Source of the DNA: an uncultured Campylobacter sp.
GTDB taxonomy: Bacteria > Campylobacterota > Campylobacteria > Campylobacterales > Campylobacteraceae
Assembly (NCBI GenBank): GCA_900539505.1
Contig: UQCL01000064.1
Span: 1-11,943 of the forward strand
DNA: 11,943 nt
Direction: 5' to 3'
Positions 1 to 6,306 of the stretch are shown here, piece by piece. The position numbers and the translations under genes are program-made. Below the pieces are notes generated by a model that was given only the letters and a program-made list of their open reading frames with translations, made no database searches and was not told where the DNA came from. How positions within the stretch are numbered: the first letter of the stretch is position 1; the number at the start of each line of letters is the position of its first letter.

Positions 1-1
1 C

Positions 2-88
2 GAAAAAAGCGCGCAGCTTTTAAAGCGTCTTGCGGATGTGGGCAAAGTCGTTTTTAAAGACGGTTTTTACGAGATCGCAAAAGGCTAG
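2..88 (+). CDS. C-terminal fragment of an unidentified protein
   Basis: An open frame enters from the left edge and ends at TAG (86-88), giving 28 residues that end in VVFKDGFYEIAKG. The amphipathic helix (QLLKRLADVGK) followed by a short strand-turn-strand (KVVFKDGFYEI) resembles the last helix and wing of a winged-helix domain, but the fragment is too short to name a family. It reads normally, with Lys/Leu/Val-rich codon use like the other genes. It points toward the minus-strand hydrolase gene, so the two converge on a gap of about 960 bp. Its reality as a gene end is inferred from protein-like composition alone. Confidence 0.45.
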   Translation, partial: EKSAQLLKRLADVGKVVFKDGFYEIAKG

Positions 89-205
89 GGCGTTAAAATT
101 TTAAAAGCTATTTTGCGGCGCAGCGCGGCAAAAAGCGGCTTGCATTTTGGCGTCGTCGCAGGTGGTGTCCGCCGTACGCAAGTTAGAGAGGCGGCGCAAA
201 GGCAG

Positions 206-318
206 CGCGTTTAAATTTAATGCCGAAGCTGCGTTGCCATAGATAGAGCGCTTGCCGCACGCGAGCTAAAGGCAGCGCAATGCTAGCTAGCGTTAAATTT
301 AGCGCCGAATTGCGTCGC
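206..318. repeat. degenerate direct repeat pair
   Basis: The copies at 206-238 and 290-318 both read as GCGTT(T)AAATTTA followed two bases later by GCCGAA, then TGCGT and GCC. They differ by a few substitutions and small indels. Both are preceded by AAAGGCAGCGC (198-208 and 268-278), with 12 extra bases in the second copy. This is seen directly by eye. Its role is unknown, and a decayed local duplication is the simplest reading. Confidence 0.5.
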
Positions 319-398
319 CGCAAAGATACCAGCGCACCAGGTTTGGAAACGATCCTGACGCGCGGGGTGCTGATCTTTAAATAGGCTAAGCTGCGCTT

Positions 399-465
399 AA
401 AAGCGCCGTTAAATTATGAAATTTATGCACATGGTGCAAAGATACAGACTCCAAGCGGCGCTTTT
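399..465. repeat. inverted repeat with T-run, possible terminator
   Basis: AAAAGCGCCG (399-408) and CGGCGCTTTT (456-465) are perfect complements, and the right arm runs into TTTTT (462-466). Inside the 47-base loop is a second small hairpin, TGCAC/GTGCA (426-430 and 434-438). On the plus strand this could act as a terminator or fold as a two-stem RNA. The loop is long for a classic intrinsic terminator and the site lies more than 300 bp past the only plus-strand gene, so the call is weak. Confidence 0.25.
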
Positions 466-1045
466 TGGGCGCCAGTGAATTATTGAAGCAGGCTGGATGG
501 ATAGCAAAAGCGGGCTTGGATCCGTAAAAAATCGCGAATGCACGCCTTAAATTTAGCCTGCTTGCCGCGCTTGCTTGGATTTTTTTGCGTTCATCTTAGC
601 GTATTTTATCGTCCGCACGCCGAATGTGCGCCCATTATGCGATATCTGTGCGCTCAAAGAGCTGTGATCGGATAGTATAAACGCCGCGAAATTTTATCGC
701 GCACTTCGGTTTTTAAATTTAAAATTTAGCCCGCAAAATTTGATCTGTGCTAGAGTTTTGACGCGGATTGCGCTAAAAGCCCCGCTCCATAAATCGTCGC
801 GGCCGATAAAATTTAATTCGCGCCGTTTTGCCGCGATAAAATTCCATGGAATTTTCCCAGCGCTAGCTGTAAAATTTCAAATCGTTATGCGTCTTGCGGC
901 GACGCTAAAATTCTGCCGCGATAGAATTTCGCAGCGGAATTTTGCGCCACGCCTGCGTATCTGCTAGGGCGAGCTTTGGGCGATAGAATTTTACGGCAGA
1001 GCTGCGCAAAATTCTAAATCCAAAGTAAAATTTTGCCCGTCAAAC

Positions 1046-2620
1046 CTACTGCGCGACTACTTTGTCGATCCAGTCAAAAAGCTCCTCCAGATCGTAATCA
1101 CCGCCGTGTCCTTGCCCCCAAGGCACCGCAAAATCGACGTTCTTGCCTGCATTTTGCAAGCTAAGCGCCAAAATAGCAGGGATCGCAAGCGCCGTATCGC
1201 GATCGCTCGCGCCGTGTCGGATACGGTAATGCTTCGCGCCGTTTTCGTTGTGCACGAAGCTCATCGCATCCATCATCTCCACAAGCTGCGCATCAGCGAT
1301 TAGCGCCCCTTTGGCGGGGTCATTCATCGCGCTAAAATCCGTAAAATGCGCCGCGTTAAATTTGGCGCCGCCGAACAGCTCGTTTTCGGGATTTTCAAGC
1401 GCGAAGCCGTCGAATGCGGGCGGGGTCTTGGCACGCGGCTCAGAGGTCGCGTAGCCCCAAAAAAACATATGCGATTGCGACGCGTCGTCCTTTATCTTGG
1501 CGGCGAGGTATAGGGGCGCCTTCGCGCGCGGATTTTTCGCCGCAAAATTAGCAAACGAGGCCGATATGAGGCCGTTTATGTAATCTTTGAAGCTGCCGTC
1601 GCCGTTTTTATCCAGGCTTAGCGCGCGGCCGCCCCCGTCCTTTAAGCTTAGCGAGTTCAGATAGGCGGGGAATTGCGCCTTTAGCTCGTCTGAAATTTTA
1701 ATCTGTGCCGCGCTTAGCTTGCCGCTTAGCATCTTGCGCGCGGGCTTTGCGACGCTTTGATTTGCGCCTTTTTTGGAATTTTTTTCAGTGCCGCTAGAAT
1801 TTTCGCCCCGCTCGTTAAATCCCGCCGCATCAAAGCCGCTAAAATCCATCTTTTCATATTCGCTCTGCGCGCCGAACATCCACTCATACGCCGCGTCCGC
1901 GTGCTTTAGATTTGTGATCGGGCAGTATGCGGACGCCGCGTAAATTTTATCGCTCGCCTTCGCAGCGCCCAGCTCTTGCAGATACGGCTCGTACGCGGCC
2001 TCGTCTCCGCTCGTGCCCAAAAGCGCCGAGAGCGCTCCGCCCGCGCTCGTACCGTTTGAGACGATCCTGTTCGCGTCCCCCGGCATCGCCGCGTCGTTAA
2101 ATTTCAGATACCGCACGGCCGCCTTTAGATCGACGATCGCTGCGGGCGCTTTGCCGATATAATCGCCGTTTGCGTCCTTTAGCGTGCGTCCGCGCGCTGC
2201 GGGAGCGACTACGACGTAACCGCGCGAAAGTGCCGTAGCGATCGCGTTTGGCTTGCCGCTTGCGTCTATTTTGACCTCGCCCGCTTCGCCCGGCATGTAG
2301 CCGCCCACGCCGTTGGGTAAAAATATCGGCGCGCTCGCGGCGTCAAATTTGCCGCTCTTGCGCCCCTCAAAATACTGCTGCGGGATGAAGATATTCATGC
2401 TCTGATAGTGCGCGCTTACGGGTTTTGCGACGTAGATTATGTTTTTGTAAGCGCGAAATTTTATCTTTTTGCCGCCTACGGTTACGCTTTCTTGCGTAAA
2501 ATTTGCGGCGTTAAATTTCAAATCTATTTGCGCGCTCTGCGTCGCCGAAGTCTCGGCGTTTAGGCTTAGCGCGCCGCAAAGCATCGCAACAGCGCCTAAG
2601 GCAAGGGATTTTTTACTCAC
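1046..2620 (-). CDS. secreted tannase-like alpha/beta hydrolase
   Basis: A 524-residue exported esterase-type hydrolase. An N-terminal signal peptide (about residues 1-22, ending SLNA) sends it to the periplasm or beyond. The nucleophile elbow GTSAGG places the catalytic Ser at residue 192, followed by GALSALLG. Asp473 or Asp475 in HGASDRDT and His505 in GQGHGGDYD complete a plausible triad. The spacing, the large insert between Ser and Asp, and the YVVVAPAARGR strand fit the subtype B tannase/feruloyl-esterase-like group. The substrate is unknown: an ester of a plant phenolic is the family precedent, but any acyl ester is possible. The start is GTG (2618-2620), overlapping the upstream stop as GTGA, so translation is probably coupled. 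Residues about 270-290 (ENSSG, EKNSKK) form a low-complexity loop built from the AT boxes seen elsewhere in the window. The alternative name is a generic alpha/beta hydrolase. Confidence 0.8.
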   Translation of the reverse strand: MSKKSLALGAVAMLCGALSLNAETSATQSAQIDLKFNAANFTQESVTVGGKKIKFRAYKNIIYVAKPVSAHYQSMNIFIPQQYFEGRKSGKFDAASAPIFLPNGVGGYMPGEAGEVKIDASGKPNAIATALSRGYVVVAPAARGRTLKDANGDYIGKAPAAIVDLKAAVRYLKFNDAAMPGDANRIVSNGTSAGGALSALLGTSGDEAAYEPYLQELGAAKASDKIYAASAYCPITNLKHADAAYEWMFGAQSEYEKMDFSGFDAAGFNERGENSSGTEKNSKKGANQSVAKPARKMLSGKLSAAQIKISDELKAQFPAYLNSLSLKDGGGRALSLDKNGDGSFKDYINGLISASFANFAAKNPRAKAPLYLAAKIKDDASQSHMFFWGYATSEPRAKTPPAFDGFALENPENELFGGAKFNAAHFTDFSAMNDPAKGALIADAQLVEMMDAMSFVHNENGAKHYRIRHGASDRDTALAIPAILALSLQNAGKNVDFAVPWGQGHGGDYDLEELFDWIDKVVAQ

Positions 2621-3303
2621 TGCTGCTTCTTTTCGATCTTGATATTGCCGCTCTTTAGCCCCTCGAGCAGCTGCGCGGCGGAGCTATTTTTCGGATAGGC
2701 CTCAAGGTATGCCTGTAGGTGCTTAATCGCGCCCTCTTTGTCGTCATGCATCAAGCTAAACAGCGCAAGGGCGTGGTGCGCGCGCATCGAGCCGAGCTCA
2801 AGCGCGCCCAAGAGCATCTGCTGCGCCTTTTGATCGCGGGAGGAGTTTAGTAAAAACTCGCCGTATTCCGTGCGGATCTCGCCGTTTTTGGGCTCCTCTT
2901 GCACTAGCTTGTCATAGAGCGCGTCTGCTTTCTCCGCGGCGCCTTTGATATCAAAATTGTGCTGAATGACGTAAATTCGGGCAAATTTATGCTCAAACTC
3001 ATATCGGTCTTTCGCATCGATATCTTTTTTAAACAGCTCCTGACTTAGAAATTTAAAAATTTCTTCAAGCGCTCGCGCATCCTGATAGGCAGCCTCAGCG
3101 TCCTTCTCGCTGTCGAAGTTTAGCGGATACTCGCATGCGTGGGCGCAGAGATTATCCACGGAGCGGTAGATGCCGCCGATATCCAGGGCGCGCGAGCCGT
3201 CGGGCGCCGTCTTTATCATCGCGTCGTGATCGTAGGGCTCATAAGGCGCTGCGAGTGCGCAACTAAGGGCTAGGGCGGCTGCTAATGCGGTTTTTGTAAA
3301 CAT
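2617..3303 (-). CDS. exported helical TPR-like protein
   Basis: A 228-residue protein with a clear export signal (residues 1-19, ending CALAA). Cys15 lies inside the signal but lacks a proper lipobox, so lipoprotein status is doubtful. Residues 50-60 carry a Cys pair (Cys53, Cys57) that could form a disulfide. The C-terminal half, from about residue 130, is helical with TPR-like spacing (KLVQEEPKNGEIRTEYGEFL, then ALELGSMRAHHALALFSLM and HLQAYLEAYPKNSSAAQLLE), suggesting two to three TPR or Sel1-type units for protein binding. A good ribosome-binding site (AAGGA) lies about 6 bases before the ATG. It overlaps the hydrolase gene by 4 bases, so the pair is co-translated and may act together, for example as chaperone or scaffold and enzyme. 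No specific function is recognised. Confidence 0.75.
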   Translation of the reverse strand: MFTKTALAAALALSCALAAPYEPYDHDAMIKTAPDGSRALDIGGIYRSVDNLCAHACEYPLNFDSEKDAEAAYQDARALEEIFKFLSQELFKKDIDAKDRYEFEHKFARIYVIQHNFDIKGAAEKADALYDKLVQEEPKNGEIRTEYGEFLLNSSRDQKAQQMLLGALELGSMRAHHALALFSLMHDDKEGAIKHLQAYLEAYPKNSSAAQLLEGLKSGNIKIEKKQQ

Positions 3304-3333
3304 ATCGTTTCCTTAAGATGAAATTTTAGGCCG

Positions 3334-3339
3334 ATTTTA
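3334..3339 (-). promoter_or_regulatory. possible -10 box for the TPR/hydrolase pair
   Basis: The 72-bp gap between the thioredoxin stop and the TPR gene start contains TAAAAT on the minus strand (3334-3339), about 30 bases before the ATG, close to the Campylobacter -10 consensus. No -35 is evident and the flanking T-rich periodicity is weak. Because AT words are common here, read-through from the iron operon is equally possible. Confidence 0.25.
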
Positions 3340-3375
3340 GCGAAATTTACCAAACGCTAGGCCTCTTTGGGCAGG

Positions 3376-3870
3376 CTAATTTACGAGTTTGAGTTGGGTT
3401 TCGAAGGCGGATTTGGGATAGAGGCCGATGAGCTTTTTGACCGCTTTGCCGTTTTTATCGTAGATCACCGACGTAGGGGTGCCGAAAATGCCGCCTACGA
3501 TGGTTTCAAAGTATTTCACCGAGCTCGCGCCGCTGACGCTTGGGAATTTTATCCCCTTTTCGCGAGCGACCGCGGCATCGGCTTCCAGACCTTTACCGTC
3601 GCCCAAAACGCCGATGATCAGCGCATCGCCGCTAGCTTGTAGCTCGTTTAGCACTGGTACTTGGGCTTTGCACGCGCCGCAGCCGCTGGTATAGAAAAAC
3701 AGCACAAAGGGCTTGTCGTTGCCCTCGATCTTTAGCGTGCGCTCGGAGGGGTCGAACTTGGAGGCAAGCGAGGTGCCGTCGCTGCTTAGATGGTGCTTCC
3801 ATCCGTCACAGCCTGCGAGCAGCAGCGCGAGCACGGCGGCAGCAACTTTTAAATTTAAAAATTTCATCAT
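3376..3870 (-). CDS. thioredoxin-like lipoprotein (TlpA/ResA type)
   Basis: A 164-residue membrane-anchored thioredoxin-fold protein. The lipobox LLAGC puts the lipidated Cys at residue 21. A short linker leads to the thioredoxin domain (about 40-160), with the redox motif CGAC (Cys64-Cys67) after FVLFFYTSG and the cis-proline at Pro132 in FGTPTSVI. Such proteins reduce or oxidise disulfides, or handle redox-sensitive metal centres, on the outer face of the inner membrane. In the C. jejuni p19 cluster two thioredoxin-like proteins (Cj1664, Cj1665) follow the ABC genes; only one is visible here. There are two adjacent ATG codons (3870, 3867). The first is chosen because the upstream frame ends in TGA overlapping it (ATGATGA), suggesting coupling. 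A GAAGG motif is present but about 10 bases upstream, which is long. Confidence 0.85.
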   Translation of the reverse strand: MMKFLNLKVAAAVLALLLAGCDGWKHHLSSDGTSLASKFDPSERTLKIEGNDKPFVLFFYTSGCGACKAQVPVLNELQASGDALIIGVLGDGKGLEADAAVAREKGIKFPSVSGASSVKYFETIVGGIFGTPTSVIYDKNGKAVKKLIGLYPKSAFETQLKLVN

Positions 3871-4289
3871 CTAAAATCCGCCTTCGGGCGCGCTAAATCA
3901 GCCTTTAAATTTGCGTTTGAAATTTTAAAATTTACGGCGCGATCCGCATTAGAATTTATGCCGTGACACATGCCGCGATCTGCGCTAGAATTTATATCGC
4001 GGTATGCGTTGAAATTTATATCGCGATCCGTGTCGTAATCCGCGCTAAAATCTATGTAGCGACCTGCCTCGCAATTCGTACTCGTAGCGTTTCCGTTTTT
4101 AAAATTTAGACTTTTTAAATTTTTACTCATTGGCTTCGCATCGGCGCTTGATATTTCGAGGCAAATAGCTTCGGCAGGACGCGCGCAGCAAAGAGCCGCG
4201 CCTGCTCGCGCGAGCCTTAGGCAGATGCAAAAAGAGTGCGGGCGGGCGGTGAAATTTTCAAATTTTAACGTAGCTCTATTTTTCATCAT
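3867..4289 (-). CDS. questionable repeat-built hypothetical protein
   Basis: An open frame of 140 residues between the ABC ATPase and the thioredoxin gene, unlike any family I recognise. It begins ATGATGAAA 12 bases after the ATPase stop with no clear ribosome-binding site, and its TGA stop overlaps the thioredoxin start. The first 50 residues are Cys- and Ala-rich (FCICLRLARAGAALCCARP) but do not make a clean signal peptide. Residues about 75-125 are made of 4-residue units (IDFS, ADYD, INFN, INSS, INSN, VNFK) encoded by roughly 12-bp DNA repeats, so the frame may be open only because the repeat unit is a multiple of three. The frame could be a real small protein, a translated spacer that couples ATPase and thioredoxin synthesis, or the scar of a lost second thioredoxin. 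Confidence 0.35.
   Translation of the reverse strand: MMKNRATLKFENFTARPHSFCICLRLARAGAALCCARPAEAICLEISSADAKPMSKNLKSLNFKNGNATSTNCEAGRYIDFSADYDTDRDINFNAYRDINSSADRGMCHGINSNADRAVNFKISNANLKADLARPKADFR
3938..4090. repeat. degenerate ~12-bp minisatellite with AT boxes
   Basis: AT boxes of the form AGAATTTAT/GAAATTTAT/AAAATCTAT begin at 3951, 3987, 4011 and 4047, spaced 36, 24 and 36 bases: all multiples of 12. Between them lie GC-rich units like CGCGATCYG and TGCGCT. The array sits inside the 140-residue frame and preserves its reading frame because the unit is a multiple of 3. The copies have diverged, so it is not a recent expansion. Confidence 0.6.
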
Positions 4290-4301
4290 ACGGGCTAAAT
4301 T

Positions 4302-5171
4302 TTACGCATCGGAATTTTGTGCGCCCGAATTTTCGGTATCGGAATTTTGATCGCTTAAATTTTTAGCGCCCCGATCTTCGCCGCCAGAGCTTTGCGAGGC
4401 AGGATTTTGCTCGCTCGCAGCTTCGGCGCTAGAGCTTTGCGAAGCACTTTGGCTTAAATCGCAATCTGAAATTTTATCCTGCGAGCCGAGATTGTGCTTC
4501 ATCGTGCTTTGATCCAAAAGCTCTATTCGATCGAGCTTGCCGTGTCTTAGGCGCACCAATTTGTCGGCAAATTTACCTAGCTCTTCGTTGTGCGTGACCA
4601 AAAGCAGCGTCTTGCCCTCGCTGCGAAGCGTCTGAAAAAGCTGCAAAACCACGCGCTCGTTGGCCTCATCGAGGTTGCCCGTAGGTTCATCCGCGATGAT
4701 GATATCGGGATCATTGATGAGTGCGCGAGCGATGCAGACGCGCTGCTGCTCGCCGCCGCTAAGCTCGCTAGGGCGGTGCGTGATGCGGTGCCCTAGCCCT
4801 ACTTTCTCAAGTGCCGCCTTGGCGCTGTCCTCGTCCACGTAGCTGTGGTAGTATTGATTTAACATGACGTTTTCGACGGCCGTTAGATAGGGGATTAAGT
4901 GAAACTGCTGAAACACGAGGCCGATCTTTTTACGGCGAAATTCTAAAATTTGCTCGTCGTTTAGCGCGCTCGCGTCGGCTCCGCCCAGGATGTATCTGCC
5001 CGCGGTGGGGGTGTCCATCAGGCTTAGGATATTTACGAGCGTGCTCTTGCCGCTGCCGCTTGGACCCATTATGCTGACCCACTCGCCGCTTAAAACGTCG
5101 AAGCTGATATTATCGAGAGCCTTGACCTCGCCGAAGTATTTGCAGATGCCTTCAAATTTTAAAATTTCCAT
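4302..5171 (-). CDS. ABC transporter ATPase (MacB/LolD type) with repeat tail
   Basis: The nucleotide-binding subunit that powers the two permeases encoded just upstream; the equivalent of Cj1663 in the p19 cluster. Walker A is GPSGSGKST (36-44), the Q-loop Gln is near 88, the signature is LSGGEQQR (137-144), Walker B is IIIADEP (157-163) with the catalytic Glu162, and the switch His is 194. The core ends near residue 220, the usual length of this family. Residues about 222-289 are an extra Ser/Gln/Asn/Ala-rich tail, of which the last 50 residues read as ten pentapeptides (for example QNSDT, ENSGA, QNSDA). The tail is probably disordered and not needed for ATP hydrolysis. The ATG follows the permease stop by one base (TGA-C-ATG) and has an AGGGA ribosome-binding site. 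Cargo is unknown; an iron-uptake accessory role comes from context. Confidence 0.92.
   Translation of the reverse strand: MEILKFEGICKYFGEVKALDNISFDVLSGEWVSIMGPSGSGKSTLVNILSLMDTPTAGRYILGGADASALNDEQILEFRRKKIGLVFQQFHLIPYLTAVENVMLNQYYHSYVDEDSAKAALEKVGLGHRITHRPSELSGGEQQRVCIARALINDPDIIIADEPTGNLDEANERVVLQLFQTLRSEGKTLLLVTHNEELGKFADKLVRLRHGKLDRIELLDQSTMKHNLGSQDKISDCDLSQSASQSSSAEAASEQNPASQSSGGEDRGAKNLSDQNSDTENSGAQNSDA
4305..4454. repeat. 15-bp minisatellite in the ATPase 3' end
   Basis: GAATTTT or AAATTTT boxes start at 4312, 4327, 4342 and 4357, exactly 15 bases apart, and AGAGCTTTGCG recurs at 4386 and 4431, 45 bases apart. On the minus strand this yields ten consecutive pentapeptides at the ATPase C-terminus, the last four with Asn at position 2. 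The period and phase are seen directly. The copies at the 3' end are the most alike, which suggests more recent expansion there. Confidence 0.75.
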
Positions 5172-5172
5172 G

Positions 5173-6306
5173 TCATTCCCTTAATAGATTCGCTAAATTC
5201 GGATTCAGCGCCTTTTTGATTGGATAGTAGCTTGCCGCGAGCGCAAAAATCAAGCTCAGCGCGACCGCCGCAAAGAGGCTGATTAGCCTAAAATCCACGC
5301 TGCTTGAAAATATCAGATGCCCCAGTAAGATCGCTAGCAGGTATCCCACGAAGACCCCTGCTAGCGAGCCTGCGACGCAGACGGTTAAAATTTCGCTCAG
5401 GATTAGGTGGAGCAAATTTTGTTTGCTCGCGCCGATTGCGCGGATGAGCGCGAACTCTTTGATGCGCGAAAGCAGGATCGAGCTAAGGCTCGTGTTGATG
5501 CAGACTGAGGTGATCAGAAGGATCGTAATGCCGATAAGAAGCATCAAAAGCTTGATTTTATTTAAGATGATGCCCTGGGTCTTGGATACCTTGCCGATCG
5601 GCGCGAAGCTCATCTGCGCATCGCTCAGGCTCTTTGAAATTTCGCTTAGCTGCTTAAAATCGCCGCTTACGATCGCTTCGGCGTAGTTTACCTGCGCAGG
5701 CTGATTTAAAATTTTTTGCGCCAGCGGTAGCGAGATTAGCAGCATGCCGTCCTCTTTCTGCCCGTCATAGACGATGCCTTTTATCTTTACCTTGCTCGTT
5801 TCGTTTGAGCCGATCGGCGTGATCTCGATACTGTCGCCGAGCTTCGCGCCCAAAAGTTTGGCGAGATCCTGCCCGATGAGCGCGTTTTTATCGTCGAAAT
5901 CTACGCCTATAAACGAGCCCTCTTTAAGATCCAAAAACGGCATCGTATCGCGCAGAGAGGAGAAATTTACCCCCATGATGATGCCTGAATTGACGCCTAA
6001 ATTTGCGCTGCCGAAAAGATATTTATTCGCGCTTTTTAGCGCAGGAATTTTGGCAAATTTCGCATCGAGCGCTGCTTCGTCCATATGGGAGTTTTCTAAA
6101 TTTGCGGGGCTTACGATTAAATTTGCGCCGTAGCTGTTTAGCTCGCTGGCGACCTTTTTATCGATGTCGGCGTAGATATTTACGAACGCCGCGCAAACCG
6201 CGCTGCCTAGCATGATCGCGACGAAAATCACGAAGCTGCGAATGCCGCTGTTGATGATACTTTTAAAGATCGCGCCTCTGAAAAACGCTCCGTTATTTCC
6301 TACCAT
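5173..6306 (-). CDS. MacB/FtsX-family ABC permease, second subunit
   Basis: A 377-residue inner-membrane permease, matching the Cj1662 position in the p19 cluster. One N-terminal membrane segment (about 20-42) is followed by a periplasmic MacB-type domain (about 43-255), then three C-terminal segments (about 258-280, 305-330 and 340-365) typical of the FtsX domain. The cytoplasmic-loop motif RIKEFALIRAIGASKQN, which contacts the ATPase, lies between the second and third. Four-segment proteins of this class usually drive conformational work in the periplasm or extract substrates from the membrane rather than forming an import channel. The start is supported by a strong GGAGG site 6 bases upstream, even though the gene begins 14 bases inside its neighbour. 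It probably pairs with the other permease as a heterodimer. Confidence 0.9.
   Translation of the reverse strand: MVGNNGAFFRGAIFKSIINSGIRSFVIFVAIMLGSAVCAAFVNIYADIDKKVASELNSYGANLIVSPANLENSHMDEAALDAKFAKIPALKSANKYLFGSANLGVNSGIIMGVNFSSLRDTMPFLDLKEGSFIGVDFDDKNALIGQDLAKLLGAKLGDSIEITPIGSNETSKVKIKGIVYDGQKEDGMLLISLPLAQKILNQPAQVNYAEAIVSGDFKQLSEISKSLSDAQMSFAPIGKVSKTQGIILNKIKLLMLLIGITILLITSVCINTSLSSILLSRIKEFALIRAIGASKQNLLHLILSEILTVCVAGSLAGVFVGYLLAILLGHLIFSSSVDFRLISLFAAVALSLIFALAASYYPIKKALNPNLANLLRE

Larger units (their letters stand above)
89..1045. other. long gap without a convincing gene, rich in AT boxes
   Basis: No tRNA, rRNA or credible protein gene is visible on either strand. The stretch contains a degenerate direct repeat (206-238 and 290-318), a 10-bp inverted repeat (399-408 and 456-465), and from about 700 onward frequent AT boxes such as GATAAAATT and GATAGAATT set in GC-rich DNA. 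The short frames it contains (for example 740-967 and 538-675) look like products of these boxes or of chance. It lies between convergent genes, where loss or decay of a gene would be tolerated. Confidence 0.6.

Noticed and set aside
111..133. TTTTGC/GCAAAA hairpin after the left-edge gene
   Set aside because: Six pairs, a mismatch and three more pairs, with no T-run after it on either strand; not a convincing terminator.
538..675. 45-residue plus-strand frame with two Cys near its end
   Set aside because: No clear ribosome-binding site, no recognisable family, and its length is within chance for this DNA.
740..967. 75-residue plus-strand frame
   Set aside because: It is a reading of AT boxes (repeated IKF, VKF, LKF) with no ribosome-binding site, no domain and biased composition.
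1006..1036. 8-bp inverted repeat after the hydrolase stop
   Set aside because: Arms are nearly all A/T with a 15-base loop; such pairs arise easily from the AT boxes here.
3938..4454. Mobile element or att site behind the two repeat arrays
   Set aside because: No transposase or integrase fragment, terminal inverted repeats or target duplication is visible; tandem expansion explains the pattern.
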